A DNA stretch of 64,000 nucleotides from Pelagicoccus mobilis (GTDB taxonomy: Bacteria; Verrucomicrobiota; Verrucomicrobiia; Opitutales; Opitutaceae). Below the pieces are notes generated by a model, which was not told where the DNA came from, did no database searches, and worked only from the letters and a program-made list of their open reading frames with translations. Of this stretch, positions 34,227 through 42,858 are shown in pieces. Each line of letters begins with the position of its first letter. Position 1 is the stretch's first letter. Location of the stretch: the NCBI RefSeq assembly GCF_016595505.1, contig NZ_JAENIL010000005.1, positions 163,445 through 227,444 of the forward strand, given 5' to 3'. The position numbers were made by a program, and so were the translations under genes.

Positions 34227-35873
34227 CTAGGAATCAAAACGCCCTTTCAGTTTTTCCTTCAACTCCTCGAGCGGCACATAGGCCCCATAGGGCAACTCGC
34301 CATTAGGATCAAAGTTCGGATTTGGTTTAGGCAAATATGCTTCGTGGCAATTCTCTTCCAACCAATCGGTCAGTTGTACCAGCATCTCATAAGCTAGCTG
34401 AGGCCTAGAGGGAACGAGATCGTTCTGTTCGAGCATGTCCTGCGAAATATCATACAACTCAACCTTCCCATGATAGTCGTAATGCAACTTGTAGTCCCCC
34501 TTCCTCAGGATAGCCCAACTTGCAAACTGGTGAAACCCTGAGTAGCCCAGCTTGCCATAGAACTGATAGAACTCATCGCGACTGTATCCCTTCTCCGAGT
34601 TCTCTGGGTCTTCAAAAAGAGATAGGAACGATTCGCCATCCGTCGTTTCATCAGACTTGAAATCCTCATAATCGACTCCAGCCATCTCCATCAAGGTAGG
34701 ATACATATCGGTCACCTCCGCAACGACATTGGAAATGGTTCCAGCCTTCGTTTTGCCCGGCCAGCGAACAATCATCGGCACGCGAATCCCGCCTTCGTAC
34801 AACATTGATTTTCCACCACGCAGAGGGTCGTTACGGGTAAAGACAGGATGCCCTCCGTTGTCGGACATGAAAATCACCGCCGTATCCTCGGCTAACTCCA
34901 GCTCATCGAGCTTATCGAGAATACTCCCGATGCTTCGATCCATCCCTTTCACCAACCCCGCATATTCCGCGTCTTTATGCCCGATCAAGTCTGCTTCATT
35001 ATTCTTTCTCTCAAAGTACTCACGATCATCCGCTCGCGACTGAACAGGGCCATGGCAAGCAGGATGCGACAAGAAGAGAAAGAAAGGCTCCGCGTTCTTC
35101 ATGCCCGCCCTCTTGCTCAAAAAGCGATTTACCCGCACCGCCACATCATCGCTTAGATAATCAGGCTGCGGATCTATGGGATCGCCTAAATTGTCCCATT
35201 CCGGTGTCTTGCCCGCTCCCACTCGGAACGGGTGATAGTATGTCGACCCTCCTCCATCAAAGTAAGCAAGCGTCTCGTCGAAGCCGCTATCCTCCGGACG
35301 AAAACCTTCATGGTTGTGACTTCCCAAGTGCCACTTTCCAATAAAAGCCGTGTGATAGCCCTCCAACCCTTGAGGGATCGTTTTCACATCGTGCAGCGCC
35401 GTCGAGGAGACAGGAATGTTCACAGCTCGGTCCGCAGGAGCATTCACCGACTTTCGGTCGAGGAAATGAAGCCCTTCCGGAGTCGATTCGCCAAGATTCT
35501 CAAAGGTTGTATTCACAACTGCATACGCGTCCCACATACCCATGCGGTTGCTCATTTTCCCCGTCATCAAACTGGCCCGCGTCGGAGCGCACACCGAGTA
35601 GGCATAGAATTGGGTAAACATCATCCCTTCGCGAGCCAGTTGGTCGATGCGAGGGGTCTCATAGTAGAGTTTTTCCGTCTCCACATTGTTGAGACGCGAG
35701 GCAAAAGCCCCCACATCAGCATACCCCACGTCATCTACCAATATGAGCAAAATGTTAGGCGAGTCCCCCTTGGAGCTTCTACCATGCGTCATCGCTGCAG
35801 CGACCGCTAGCAAAGCGATGATCGTCTTTCGAAATAATAATCTTCTTATTTTCACAATATCTATAAAATTCAC
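34227..35873 (-). CDS. Type I sulfatase, exported
   Basis: A 548-residue formylglycine sulfatase. The GTG start at 35873 overlaps the previous gene's TAG by one base (TAGTG), indicating coupling. The signal is a basic N-terminus plus hydrophobic TIIALLAVAAAM. Metal ligands are in NILLILVDDVGYADVG, the modification site is Cys95 in CAPTRASLMTG, KWHLGSHNH carries the conserved Lys-His, and VIFMSDNGGH carries the C-terminal Asp-Asn ligands. The C-terminal domain is the usual four-stranded sheet region. It lies between a beta-propeller gene and GH78. The sulfated sugar is likely part of a rhamnose polymer, by context. Confidence 0.93.
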   Translation of the reverse strand: MNFIDIVKIRRLLFRKTIIALLAVAAAMTHGRSSKGDSPNILLILVDDVGYADVGAFASRLNNVETEKLYYETPRIDQLAREGMMFTQFYAYSVCAPTRASLMTGKMSNRMGMWDAYAVVNTTFENLGESTPEGLHFLDRKSVNAPADRAVNIPVSSTALHDVKTIPQGLEGYHTAFIGKWHLGSHNHEGFRPEDSGFDETLAYFDGGGSTYYHPFRVGAGKTPEWDNLGDPIDPQPDYLSDDVAVRVNRFLSKRAGMKNAEPFFLFLSHPACHGPVQSRADDREYFERKNNEADLIGHKDAEYAGLVKGMDRSIGSILDKLDELELAEDTAVIFMSDNGGHPVFTRNDPLRGGKSMLYEGGIRVPMIVRWPGKTKAGTISNVVAEVTDMYPTLMEMAGVDYEDFKSDETTDGESFLSLFEDPENSEKGYSRDEFYQFYGKLGYSGFHQFASWAILRKGDYKLHYDYHGKVELYDISQDMLEQNDLVPSRPQLAYEMLVQLTDWLEENCHEAYLPKPNPNFDPNGELPYGAYVPLEELKEKLKGRFDS

Positions 35874-36877
35874 TAGGATTTAGTTGGCGGCGTTAGCGGC
35901 AGGTCCAACCACGCCAAACCGATGTGCCGTTTCATATGGCTAACGCTATTTCCCTCGGGAGCATCGTAGAAGAGAGCCAACCGGTCCCCTGCTCGCACGA
36001 CCGAAGGCAAACCGATGCATCGACTCGAAAAACTGCAATTGCTGCCATCGAGCACCACCGCCTTATTCTCCGGATCCCACTCATTCAAATCCGTTGTCCA
36101 ATACACCCATATCGCATCCGTATACTCCTCTTCTTCGATGCCGATGTGATTGGTAAATAAAAACCAAGTGCCATTGCTCTCCTCGAAGTAAAGGGTCGAA
36201 TTTTCGATCTGCTCCTCGATCGGCACCATCGGCTGAGGATCGACAGTCCACGCCCGATCTAGGTCATTTGTCCGAGCAACGCCCAAGGTCCGTTGCACGC
36301 AGGCCTTGCCAGGAACTTCAGTGGTCGCGCTGAAAAACTGGATATACCCTTCATCTGTTTTGATGACCTGTCCTGGGCTAGCTGTAATTGAATAATAAGT
36401 ACCAGCCTTCGGTCGAAACGGAACAACCTCCTTCTGTTTCATCCATGGGCCTCTCGGCCCCTTCCCTTTCGCCTTCATCGTATTGTAGGGGAAGGAAGGA
36501 ACGAGATCCGGCGCCGGGCTTACATTGGGTGTTCCTAAATAAAATAAATGCCAATCCTCTCCATCCCTATAGGTCACACCATAAGAAGCCGACTTCGAGT
36601 CATCCTCTCCTGCATCGCCGAAATCGAGTATAGGTCCTTTTTTTTCCCAAGTTAGCATGTCCTCACTCACCGCAAGCGAGCAAAGCCAACCTTCCGGCCC
36701 AGCCGCATCATAGTGCATGTAATAGGTGTCGTCTTCCTCATAGACCCAAACGTCGCGGGCACCCAAGTAGTCGCAGCGATCCGGTCCATCGCCAAAGCGA
36801 AGCACGATCCCATGATCAGTTGCATCCATCCGCAAGCTCGTGCTCGGACGGCCATCCCTGTATAATTTACTTTTCAA
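35873..36877 (-). CDS. Five-bladed beta-propeller glycosidase-like protein (GH43/GH32 clan)
   Basis: A 334-residue protein with the repeat pattern of GH43/GH32/GH117-type propellers: DVWVYEEDDTYYMHYDAAGPEG, SEDMLTWEKKGPILDFG, KTDEGYIQFFSATTE, ESNGTWFLFTNHIG and RAGDRLALFYDAPEG blades. There is no signal peptide. The long form uses a TTG start at 36877; an ATG at 36829 would drop 16 residues. Candidate carboxylates are Asp40-ish in GARDVWVYEED and Asp93 in DDSKSASYG, but I cannot assign a family. It is the first gene after the TonB receptor's terminator hairpin and is coupled to the sulfatase downstream. Confidence 0.7.
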   Translation of the reverse strand: MKSKLYRDGRPSTSLRMDATDHGIVLRFGDGPDRCDYLGARDVWVYEEDDTYYMHYDAAGPEGWLCSLAVSEDMLTWEKKGPILDFGDAGEDDSKSASYGVTYRDGEDWHLFYLGTPNVSPAPDLVPSFPYNTMKAKGKGPRGPWMKQKEVVPFRPKAGTYYSITASPGQVIKTDEGYIQFFSATTEVPGKACVQRTLGVARTNDLDRAWTVDPQPMVPIEEQIENSTLYFEESNGTWFLFTNHIGIEEEEYTDAIWVYWTTDLNEWDPENKAVVLDGSNCSFSSRCIGLPSVVRAGDRLALFYDAPEGNSVSHMKRHIGLAWLDLPLTPPTKS

Positions 36878-36908
36878 AATATATAGATTTTTTCCCCTGC
36901 CCCATAAT

Positions 36909-36946
36909 CAAAAAGGTGGCGACCCCAACAATAAGGCCGCCACCTT
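36909..36946 (-). terminator. Terminator hairpin after the TonB receptor gene
   Basis: On the minus strand AAGGTGGCG pairs with CGCCACCTT (9 bp) and is followed by TTTTT. It lies 15 nt after the TonB receptor stop and before the propeller gene, so transcription into the enzymes may be reduced relative to the receptor. Confidence 0.8.
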
Positions 36947-36960
36947 CGGATAGAGGTAAC

Positions 36961-39900
36961 TTAGAAATCAAAAGTCGCTGACATCGCGATACTGCGTCCT
37001 TCTGGCAAAACCCAACGACTATCGAAACGTTGACCGTTCACTTCACGCGATAGTAGCGGGTTGAGCGATTCATCATCCAACAGATTGTCGATGTTAAGCT
37101 GCAAGCGCATGCGAGTTCCGCCTTCAAACTTCATGCGGTAGCTGGCGAACACACCGAGCCACTCCGTCGAATCATTCATGTACGGACGCGTCGCATCGAG
37201 AGCCCCGCTTCCATTATCCTGCAGCTGATAGCCCACTGCAGCGGAATCTCTCCAACGGAAGCTAGCGCCCACTCCGAAGTTCTTCAACGCTCCTTCCTTG
37301 AAGTCATAAGCGGTCAGGAAGTTTGCTGACATCTCGGGTTGACGTTGATCGGCGAATCCTTCCAGGGACGAGATTTCGACAATCCGTTGATCATGCACGT
37401 CCAGATTGTCCGCGACTGTATTGTAGGTGACTCCGTCGGAACTCAAGAGTGTCGTTTCCAAGGCCTTCAACTCCGGGAAATCATCGAAAGCTGTACGAAT
37501 AAACTTCGCCCATTCTTTCAAGGCAGGAGCGACGTTGCTGCTAACGTTTTCCTGCTTAGAGAGATTGAAGGTCATACGCCAGTTTGGCGTGGGGTTTGCC
37601 GTAAGGCTCAACTCCCAACCTTCGGATGAGAAATCCTGAGTATTGTAGTAGGTATCGTTGTTTAGATAGCCACGCGTATCCCAGATCTCAGCCAACTCTG
37701 GCTGCATGACAACATCTTCATAGTACTCTTCGATAGCAGCACGCGAGGCAACCCGAGACTGATCGAAAGACCCGACAGGGCCTGCCCGAGGTCCACGCGT
37801 CGATTGGTTTTGGAATGTCGTTTCGAAATAGGCCAACGATCCGGTCACCTTGCCGTCCATCAAGTAGAACTTCAGGCCATAATCCTCCCCTTCGCCGGCT
37901 TCATTGCCAAGGCCCTCACCGAAGATATTGACCTGATCCGCATTGGACGGACGGAAATTGCTAGACTCATTATAGAAGAAGCCGAGCCATGGAATCGGAG
38001 TGATGACGATACCCTTACTGTTCGTATCTCCACCCGCTGAAACCGAGGATGTCGCTCCGGTCTTGGGATCTACCAACGATACGTTGCTTCTCAACAGCGT
38101 ATCTGGATCAACTGCTGCATTTACATTCCAACTGTCCACATCATCCGAACGCCAACCGAAGGTCGTAACAATTTTATTGTCCCAGAAATAGTTCTGCATC
38201 GCGAACATCTCGGACGTGGTTTCCGAGAACGTATTCGTTCCTGCAACGCCGAACCAGAAAGGCGCTACACCACTTGGATCGCTCCCTGGCAGATCCTCAG
38301 CGTTCTCAGCCCAGACGCGCGGTGCCATATGAGCTATGTCAGGCACATCAAAGACTTGATTTTCGATATCTATATAATTTTGAAGAGCAACCCAAAGCCC
38401 TTGACCTGGTTTCAGGTCCGGACGGCGCATCGCATTTCTATGATGATACACCTGATTTAGGTAGCCTTCATCGTAAGTCTCATACATCGCAGCCAAGCTG
38501 TGACGTCCAAGGATGGTACCCAATTTGCCCTCGAAACGTTCGCGCAAGTCCAACTCGTAAGATACCATAGCACGCAGCGTTTCATCATCATAATTCTGAT
38601 TGAAGGTCACTGGCGTATTATTGAAAGTGAAGTACTTTCCGAAGTTCGGATTCGTTATTTCAATACCCGTCTCCGTGCGTGGATTGTTTGGGTCTACCGT
38701 ACGAATCGTTGGCTTGATATCTTTGTATACCGTGTCACGAGAACCTGTCGCGAAATTCGGAGAATTGTTCGTATCCTGTCGATTGTAAGCGACTTCAAAG
38801 AATAGATTCTCCATGAGCTTTTGCTCAAAGAAGAGCGATGTATTGGAGAACTCCTGCATGTTTCGATTACCATTGCCCAACACATTCGCCGTCATAGGAA
38901 TCACCGAATCGTCCGTAAACGAAACCGTTCCATTCTGACCTTGACCGTAACCAGGAACCAAATTTTCCGCAGTACGGATTGCCCAACGACCTGCATGAAA
39001 GCCAGTCTGATCCACGTCACCGACAGTCATCACCGTGTGAGCTGCAGGCCAAAACTCCGCCATGCCAAGAGCCGTTCTCTCCGCTGGAGTGATTCTGTCG
39101 CCAGCGGTAGTAATATTGTACAAATCTTCAGGTAGAGCAGGCGAACCGGCTGCTTCCCAGACGGATATACCGTCACTTGGAGCCCAAGATCTTACGTTAT
39201 AACGTTCCGCGTCACCCCACTCGTGCTGAGCACGCAGGGTAGTTTTCTCGAATGGCTTATAGGTGACCGCCCCATAATAACGATCACTTCTATTGTGCCA
39301 TGGATTCCGATGGTTACGATGGTCGTCGTACACTGTCGAAAATCGTACCGCCAACTTGTCATCAATCAGCTCGCGATTCAAAGAAGCATGGAAACGCGTG
39401 CTGTCCCAAGTATCGAAGCGCATACCGACACGGTTTGTATCCTCAAAAGAAGCACGAGTGCTCACCGCGTTAGTCACACCACCCGGCTCCGCGATCCCGA
39501 AAAGAACAGAGTTCGGTCCACGCGAAAAGGACATACGTTGCGTATTGTACGAGTCAGGAGCGACTCTTGTCTTGAAGAAATCACGGCTGAACCCAGTCAG
39601 CAAAAATCCGCGTACACGGTATCGTACACCGAAGATAGACTCATTTCCGGTCGGGTCCGACGAGAGGCCTCCGCTTTCCGCTGGCGCTGAGTTTGGAACG
39701 TAGTTGAGAACATCCTCGAAGTCATCGATGTTCAAATCCTCCAGAAGTTGCTTGGTAACCTCCGTAACAGATGCTCCCACAAAACGATTTTCTGTATTCA
39801 AACGATTACCAGAAAGGGTATTCGTCGCCTGGTATCCTTGGTCCTTAGAACCATCGATAGTAAAAGGCGATAATTCGTAAACATCATCCGAATCTTCTTC

Positions 39901-40008
39901 AGAATCGGTCTGAGCATATGCAGAAAAACCTGTAAGGGCTAAACCACATAGAGCTGCATAGAGTCCGGACCTTCCGACTCTTAGCTGGGTGGGTATAGTT
40001 CGTTTCAT
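36961..40008 (-). CDS. TonB-dependent receptor of the sulfated-polysaccharide locus
   Basis: A 1,015-residue outer-membrane transporter. The ATG at 40008 opens on a signal peptide (LYAALCGLALTGFSAYAQ); the longer frame to 40113 is not a leader. The segment YELSPFTIDGSKDQGYQATNTLSGNRLNT is the N-terminal motif common in Opitutales receptors. The plug follows with DFEDVLNYVPNSAP, VRYRVRGFLLTG, MSFSRGPNSVLFGIAEPGGVTNAVSTR, and the barrel ends SIAMSATFDF with terminal Phe. No SusD gene is adjacent, as usual in this phylum. An operator palindrome lies 173 bp upstream of the start, and the receptor leads the series of sulfatase, rhamnosidase and symporter genes. Confidence 0.93.
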   Translation of the reverse strand: MKRTIPTQLRVGRSGLYAALCGLALTGFSAYAQTDSEEDSDDVYELSPFTIDGSKDQGYQATNTLSGNRLNTENRFVGASVTEVTKQLLEDLNIDDFEDVLNYVPNSAPAESGGLSSDPTGNESIFGVRYRVRGFLLTGFSRDFFKTRVAPDSYNTQRMSFSRGPNSVLFGIAEPGGVTNAVSTRASFEDTNRVGMRFDTWDSTRFHASLNRELIDDKLAVRFSTVYDDHRNHRNPWHNRSDRYYGAVTYKPFEKTTLRAQHEWGDAERYNVRSWAPSDGISVWEAAGSPALPEDLYNITTAGDRITPAERTALGMAEFWPAAHTVMTVGDVDQTGFHAGRWAIRTAENLVPGYGQGQNGTVSFTDDSVIPMTANVLGNGNRNMQEFSNTSLFFEQKLMENLFFEVAYNRQDTNNSPNFATGSRDTVYKDIKPTIRTVDPNNPRTETGIEITNPNFGKYFTFNNTPVTFNQNYDDETLRAMVSYELDLRERFEGKLGTILGRHSLAAMYETYDEGYLNQVYHHRNAMRRPDLKPGQGLWVALQNYIDIENQVFDVPDIAHMAPRVWAENAEDLPGSDPSGVAPFWFGVAGTNTFSETTSEMFAMQNYFWDNKIVTTFGWRSDDVDSWNVNAAVDPDTLLRSNVSLVDPKTGATSSVSAGGDTNSKGIVITPIPWLGFFYNESSNFRPSNADQVNIFGEGLGNEAGEGEDYGLKFYLMDGKVTGSLAYFETTFQNQSTRGPRAGPVGSFDQSRVASRAAIEEYYEDVVMQPELAEIWDTRGYLNNDTYYNTQDFSSEGWELSLTANPTPNWRMTFNLSKQENVSSNVAPALKEWAKFIRTAFDDFPELKALETTLLSSDGVTYNTVADNLDVHDQRIVEISSLEGFADQRQPEMSANFLTAYDFKEGALKNFGVGASFRWRDSAAVGYQLQDNGSGALDATRPYMNDSTEWLGVFASYRMKFEGGTRMRLQLNIDNLLDDESLNPLLSREVNGQRFDSRWVLPEGRSIAMSATFDF

Positions 40009-40327
40009 AGTATTGTATTTGGATTGGGCCCTCCAGCTGAGTGAACAGGCATCAACAATACTGGCGATAAGGCAGACGCTCATCGTTATTTTGATAACCT
40101 GCGCTCGGGGCAACTCAGCGCACGAAGGGGTAAGATGGATACGTTATCCCCTATCGTTTTTCGCTTCACAACAAGTTCGTACATTGACTGTCAATGTCGA
40201 GTAGGATAGCCAACAGCGGAACCCAATGGCTTAAGTCACAAAAGACAACGCAGTAGCTCCAAGAGAGCTAGCATCCCTTTGCCCACGCGCACATATTCAA
40301 TCCAGAACCGATTCCTGAATCATCACA
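40009..40327. promoter_or_regulatory. Divergent regulatory region with operator
   Basis: A 319-bp gap between the TonB receptor (minus) and the MDR dehydrogenase (plus). It contains the operator at 40181-40197. I could not place convincing -10/-35 pairs for either gene. No other gene is apparent. Confidence 0.6.
40181..40197. promoter_or_regulatory. Operator palindrome ACATTGACTGTCAATGT (site 2)
   Basis: A perfect 17-bp odd-centred palindrome, the longest of the three sites, in the divergent TonB receptor / dehydrogenase region. It shares the core TTGAC(A/T)GTCAA with sites at 25250 and 49867. Confidence 0.8.
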
Positions 40328-41314
40328 ATGAAAGCCAAGGCCGTCGTATTCGAAAATAAGAACGAAGTCGTTTTCCGCGAAGTGAATTGCCCGGATCCAA
40401 TTGCGGGGCAACTCGTCGTAAACGTCACCCACTCATGGATCAGCAACGGAACCGAGAGCTCCTATCTACGCGGCGAACGCGTCAATGGAGAAACCGCAGT
40501 CCTTCCCGGAGATCCGGCCCCCTTCCCCATAGTATCGGGCTACCAGAAAGTGGGCATCGTTGAATGGGTCGGCTCTGAGGTTCACGACTTTCAAGTCGGC
40601 GATAGGGTCTTTGTCACCACAAGCGAAATTGAAGGCATGTTCGAGCCAAGGGCGGGGCATGTTTCACCGTCGGTATCCAGCCCTGCCACTGTGACAAAAT
40701 TACCGAAAGGCATAGATCCTGTCGCTTACGCCGGCTTAGTGCTCACCCAAGTCGGCTACAATTGCGGAAATCGTCCGCGTCTAAATCCGGGCGATCCCGC
40801 GGTAGTCATAGGCGACGGTTTAGTAGGACAATGGGCGGGACAAATGTTAGCAGCCCGTGGAGCGGAAGTCGTGCTCGTGGGACGACATCAAGACCGACTC
40901 GCCCGCTTCTCCAAAGGACAAACGCTACTCGAAAATGACGGAGATTGGGTTGAACTCGTCAAGGAACGCTTTCCGGAAGGTGTACAGGTAGGAGTGGATA
41001 CAGTCGGATCCTTAAAAGCGATGGAACAGCTCGACAGCACCATGCGTCGTTTCGGCCATCTCGTTTCAGCCGGATTCTACGGAGCGAACGATCGCCTCGC
41101 CCTACAACCGTACCGCTACAAAGAACTCTCCATAGATCTCGTTTCAGGAGAAACGCCCGAGCGTCTCGCCGCAACAATGGAGCTAATCTCCAACGGCACT
41201 CTCGAAACGCTCCCACTCATCACCCACCGCTTCCCCGTCGAAAAGGCAGCAGAGGCCTGGCGTTTGATCGAATCCAAAAGCGAACCCGTCCTAGGCGTCA
41301 TCCTAGACTGGTAG
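40328..41314 (+). CDS. MDR-family dehydrogenase without zinc ligands
   Basis: A 328-residue medium-chain dehydrogenase. The GroES-like N-terminus is present (VVFENKNEVVFREVNCPDPIAGQLVV), but the usual catalytic zinc ligands are absent: SNGTESSYLRG replaces GxCxxD and VSGYQKVG replaces GHE. The Rossmann part is recognisable as PAVVIGDGLVGQWAGQMLAARGAEVVLVGR, a nucleotide-binding GxGxxG with Asp in the second position. It is divergent from the TonB receptor and shares the operator at 40181-40197, so it probably belongs to the same regulon and acts on a sugar or sugar-acid released by the locus. Substrate unknown. Confidence 0.85.
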   Translation: MKAKAVVFENKNEVVFREVNCPDPIAGQLVVNVTHSWISNGTESSYLRGERVNGETAVLPGDPAPFPIVSGYQKVGIVEWVGSEVHDFQVGDRVFVTTSEIEGMFEPRAGHVSPSVSSPATVTKLPKGIDPVAYAGLVLTQVGYNCGNRPRLNPGDPAVVIGDGLVGQWAGQMLAARGAEVVLVGRHQDRLARFSKGQTLLENDGDWVELVKERFPEGVQVGVDTVGSLKAMEQLDSTMRRFGHLVSAGFYGANDRLALQPYRYKELSIDLVSGETPERLAATMELISNGTLETLPLITHRFPVEKAAEAWRLIESKSEPVLGVILDW

Positions 41315-41335
41315 GGCGTGACCGCCGGGCACGCC
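41315..41335 (+). terminator. Hairpin immediately after the MDR dehydrogenase stop
   Basis: GGCGTG-accgccggg-CACGCC starting on the base after TAG, preceded by GTAGG. It has no T-run. It may be a truncated member of the GTAGGG repeat set. A C10 tract lies at 41379-41388, before the convergent sulfatase gene. Confidence 0.45.
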
Positions 41336-41409
41336 ACAGAGTATCACTCGTTCAACTACACCGTCACCTGGCTTCACTCCCCCCCCCCAAAGAACCGCCA
41401 ACAGGTGCA

Positions 41410-42831
41410 TCACTTCATTTCCCGACCGACGCTTCGATTGTAGTCTTCCCAGAATCCCAGCAACTCGTCTGTTTTTTCCGGATACAGTTTGGAGAGATCG
41501 TTCTGTTCGCCAATATCATCCTCGAGGTTGAACAGTAGCCATCCATCCGTAGGCCCTTCGTTGGTAGCCAAATCGGTATTCGCCCCGACGCGTTGCTTCA
41601 AGTTCACTAGCTTCCAAGGCTCTTTGATCACGCAGACTCCCGACTGCCCGTTGTTCACAAAAAAGGCTTCCCTAGGGGAGATCGGTTTTTGCGGCTGTTC
41701 GAGATACGGCATCAGAGAAACTCCGCGAAGCGGATGATCTCCATTTGTCGGCGGAACAGGCACGTCGGCGAAGTCCAGAATGGTCGGCAGGATGTCGACC
41801 CCCATCGTAAAACCGGAAACGGTTTCATTAGCGGCAATTGCAGAGGGACAACTCAACAGCATCGGCACGCGGATACCACCTTCGTAAGGAACCGCTTTGC
41901 CGGCACGCAAGCCCCCGTTATTCCCAGACGCGTAGAGCGTGTAGTAAAACTCCGGCGTAATCGCTCCGTTGTCGCTCATAAACAGGACCAGTGTATCCTC
42001 GTCTAGATTCTGCTTTTTCAGCAGCTCCAGCAGATCGCCAATCCGGGCGTCCATATGCTCGGTAACGGCGATATAGTCGATCAGGTTACGCTGCTCCCAG
42101 GTCTCATCCGGTAGCTTGTATTTGGTTTTTACTGACTCCACCCACTCGTCGGTCGCCGAATACTCCGGATGCATCTCATGATAAAGCCAACCGTGCGGCG
42201 CGTTATAGCTCAGGAAGAGAAAGAAGGGTTGATCCTTGTTCTCACTCACAAAGTTCATCGCCTTATCGGTCAGCAGGTCAGTCATATGCTCCCACGGTTC
42301 ATCTGACACTTCCTTGCCCTCGTAAAGGAGCTGCATGTGCGGCTCGGGTATGATATGGCGGATATGCGTTTCCTTCGCTTGCTCGTATTTATAGCGTATC
42401 CATCCACCATAGAAACCGAACCATTCATCGAAGCCCCGATCGATCGGATGGTCGCCCTCTCCGTTGCCCAAGTGCCACTTGCCGAAGCCACCGGTCGCAT
42501 AGCCCGCGTTCTTCAGAAGCTCTGGGAGTAGGCTCACATTCTGTTTGATTCCGTTTTTAGCCGCATGCGGCTTCTCTTCGCAATCCAGCGTGTATTGGCC
42601 GCTCATCAGACTCACCCGACTGGGCACACAGACCGCATTGACATGGAAGGAGGTAAGCTTGACGCCCTGCTCCGCGAGCCGATGAATGTTAGGGGTTTGG
42701 ATAGCGGAGTCGCTATTGAAACAACTCAAATCGCCAAAGCCCAAATCATCGGCCATGATCAGCACCACGTTCTTCGGGGCCGCAACGGCCAAACTCGTGA
42801 TCAGTAAAAAGAAACTTACTAAAAATTTCAT
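41410..42831 (-). CDS. Type I sulfatase, exported (last of the five-gene operon)
   Basis: A 473-residue sulfatase from the ATG at 42831 that begins a signal peptide (MKFLVSFFLLITSLAVAA). Key sites are LIMADDLGFGD for metal binding, Cys68 in CVPSRVSLMSG for formylglycine, GFGKWHLGNGEGDHPIDRG with conserved Lys/His, and LFMSDNGAITPEF with the Asp-Asn ligands. It follows the previous sulfatase by 27 bp in the same direction. The family hydrolyses sulfate esters; sequence alone does not give position or sugar specificity. Confidence 0.92.
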   Translation of the reverse strand: MKFLVSFFLLITSLAVAAPKNVVLIMADDLGFGDLSCFNSDSAIQTPNIHRLAEQGVKLTSFHVNAVCVPSRVSLMSGQYTLDCEEKPHAAKNGIKQNVSLLPELLKNAGYATGGFGKWHLGNGEGDHPIDRGFDEWFGFYGGWIRYKYEQAKETHIRHIIPEPHMQLLYEGKEVSDEPWEHMTDLLTDKAMNFVSENKDQPFFLFLSYNAPHGWLYHEMHPEYSATDEWVESVKTKYKLPDETWEQRNLIDYIAVTEHMDARIGDLLELLKKQNLDEDTLVLFMSDNGAITPEFYYTLYASGNNGGLRAGKAVPYEGGIRVPMLLSCPSAIAANETVSGFTMGVDILPTILDFADVPVPPTNGDHPLRGVSLMPYLEQPQKPISPREAFFVNNGQSGVCVIKEPWKLVNLKQRVGANTDLATNEGPTDGWLLFNLEDDIGEQNDLSKLYPEKTDELLGFWEDYNRSVGREMK

Positions 42832-42858
42832 ACTAACTCTTGTTATAATTCGCATGCC

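Noticed and set aside
41379..41388. C10 homopolymer
   Set aside because: Intergenic, near a convergent gene pair; likely neutral or an assembly-sensitive tract, with no sign of phase variation of a coding sequence.
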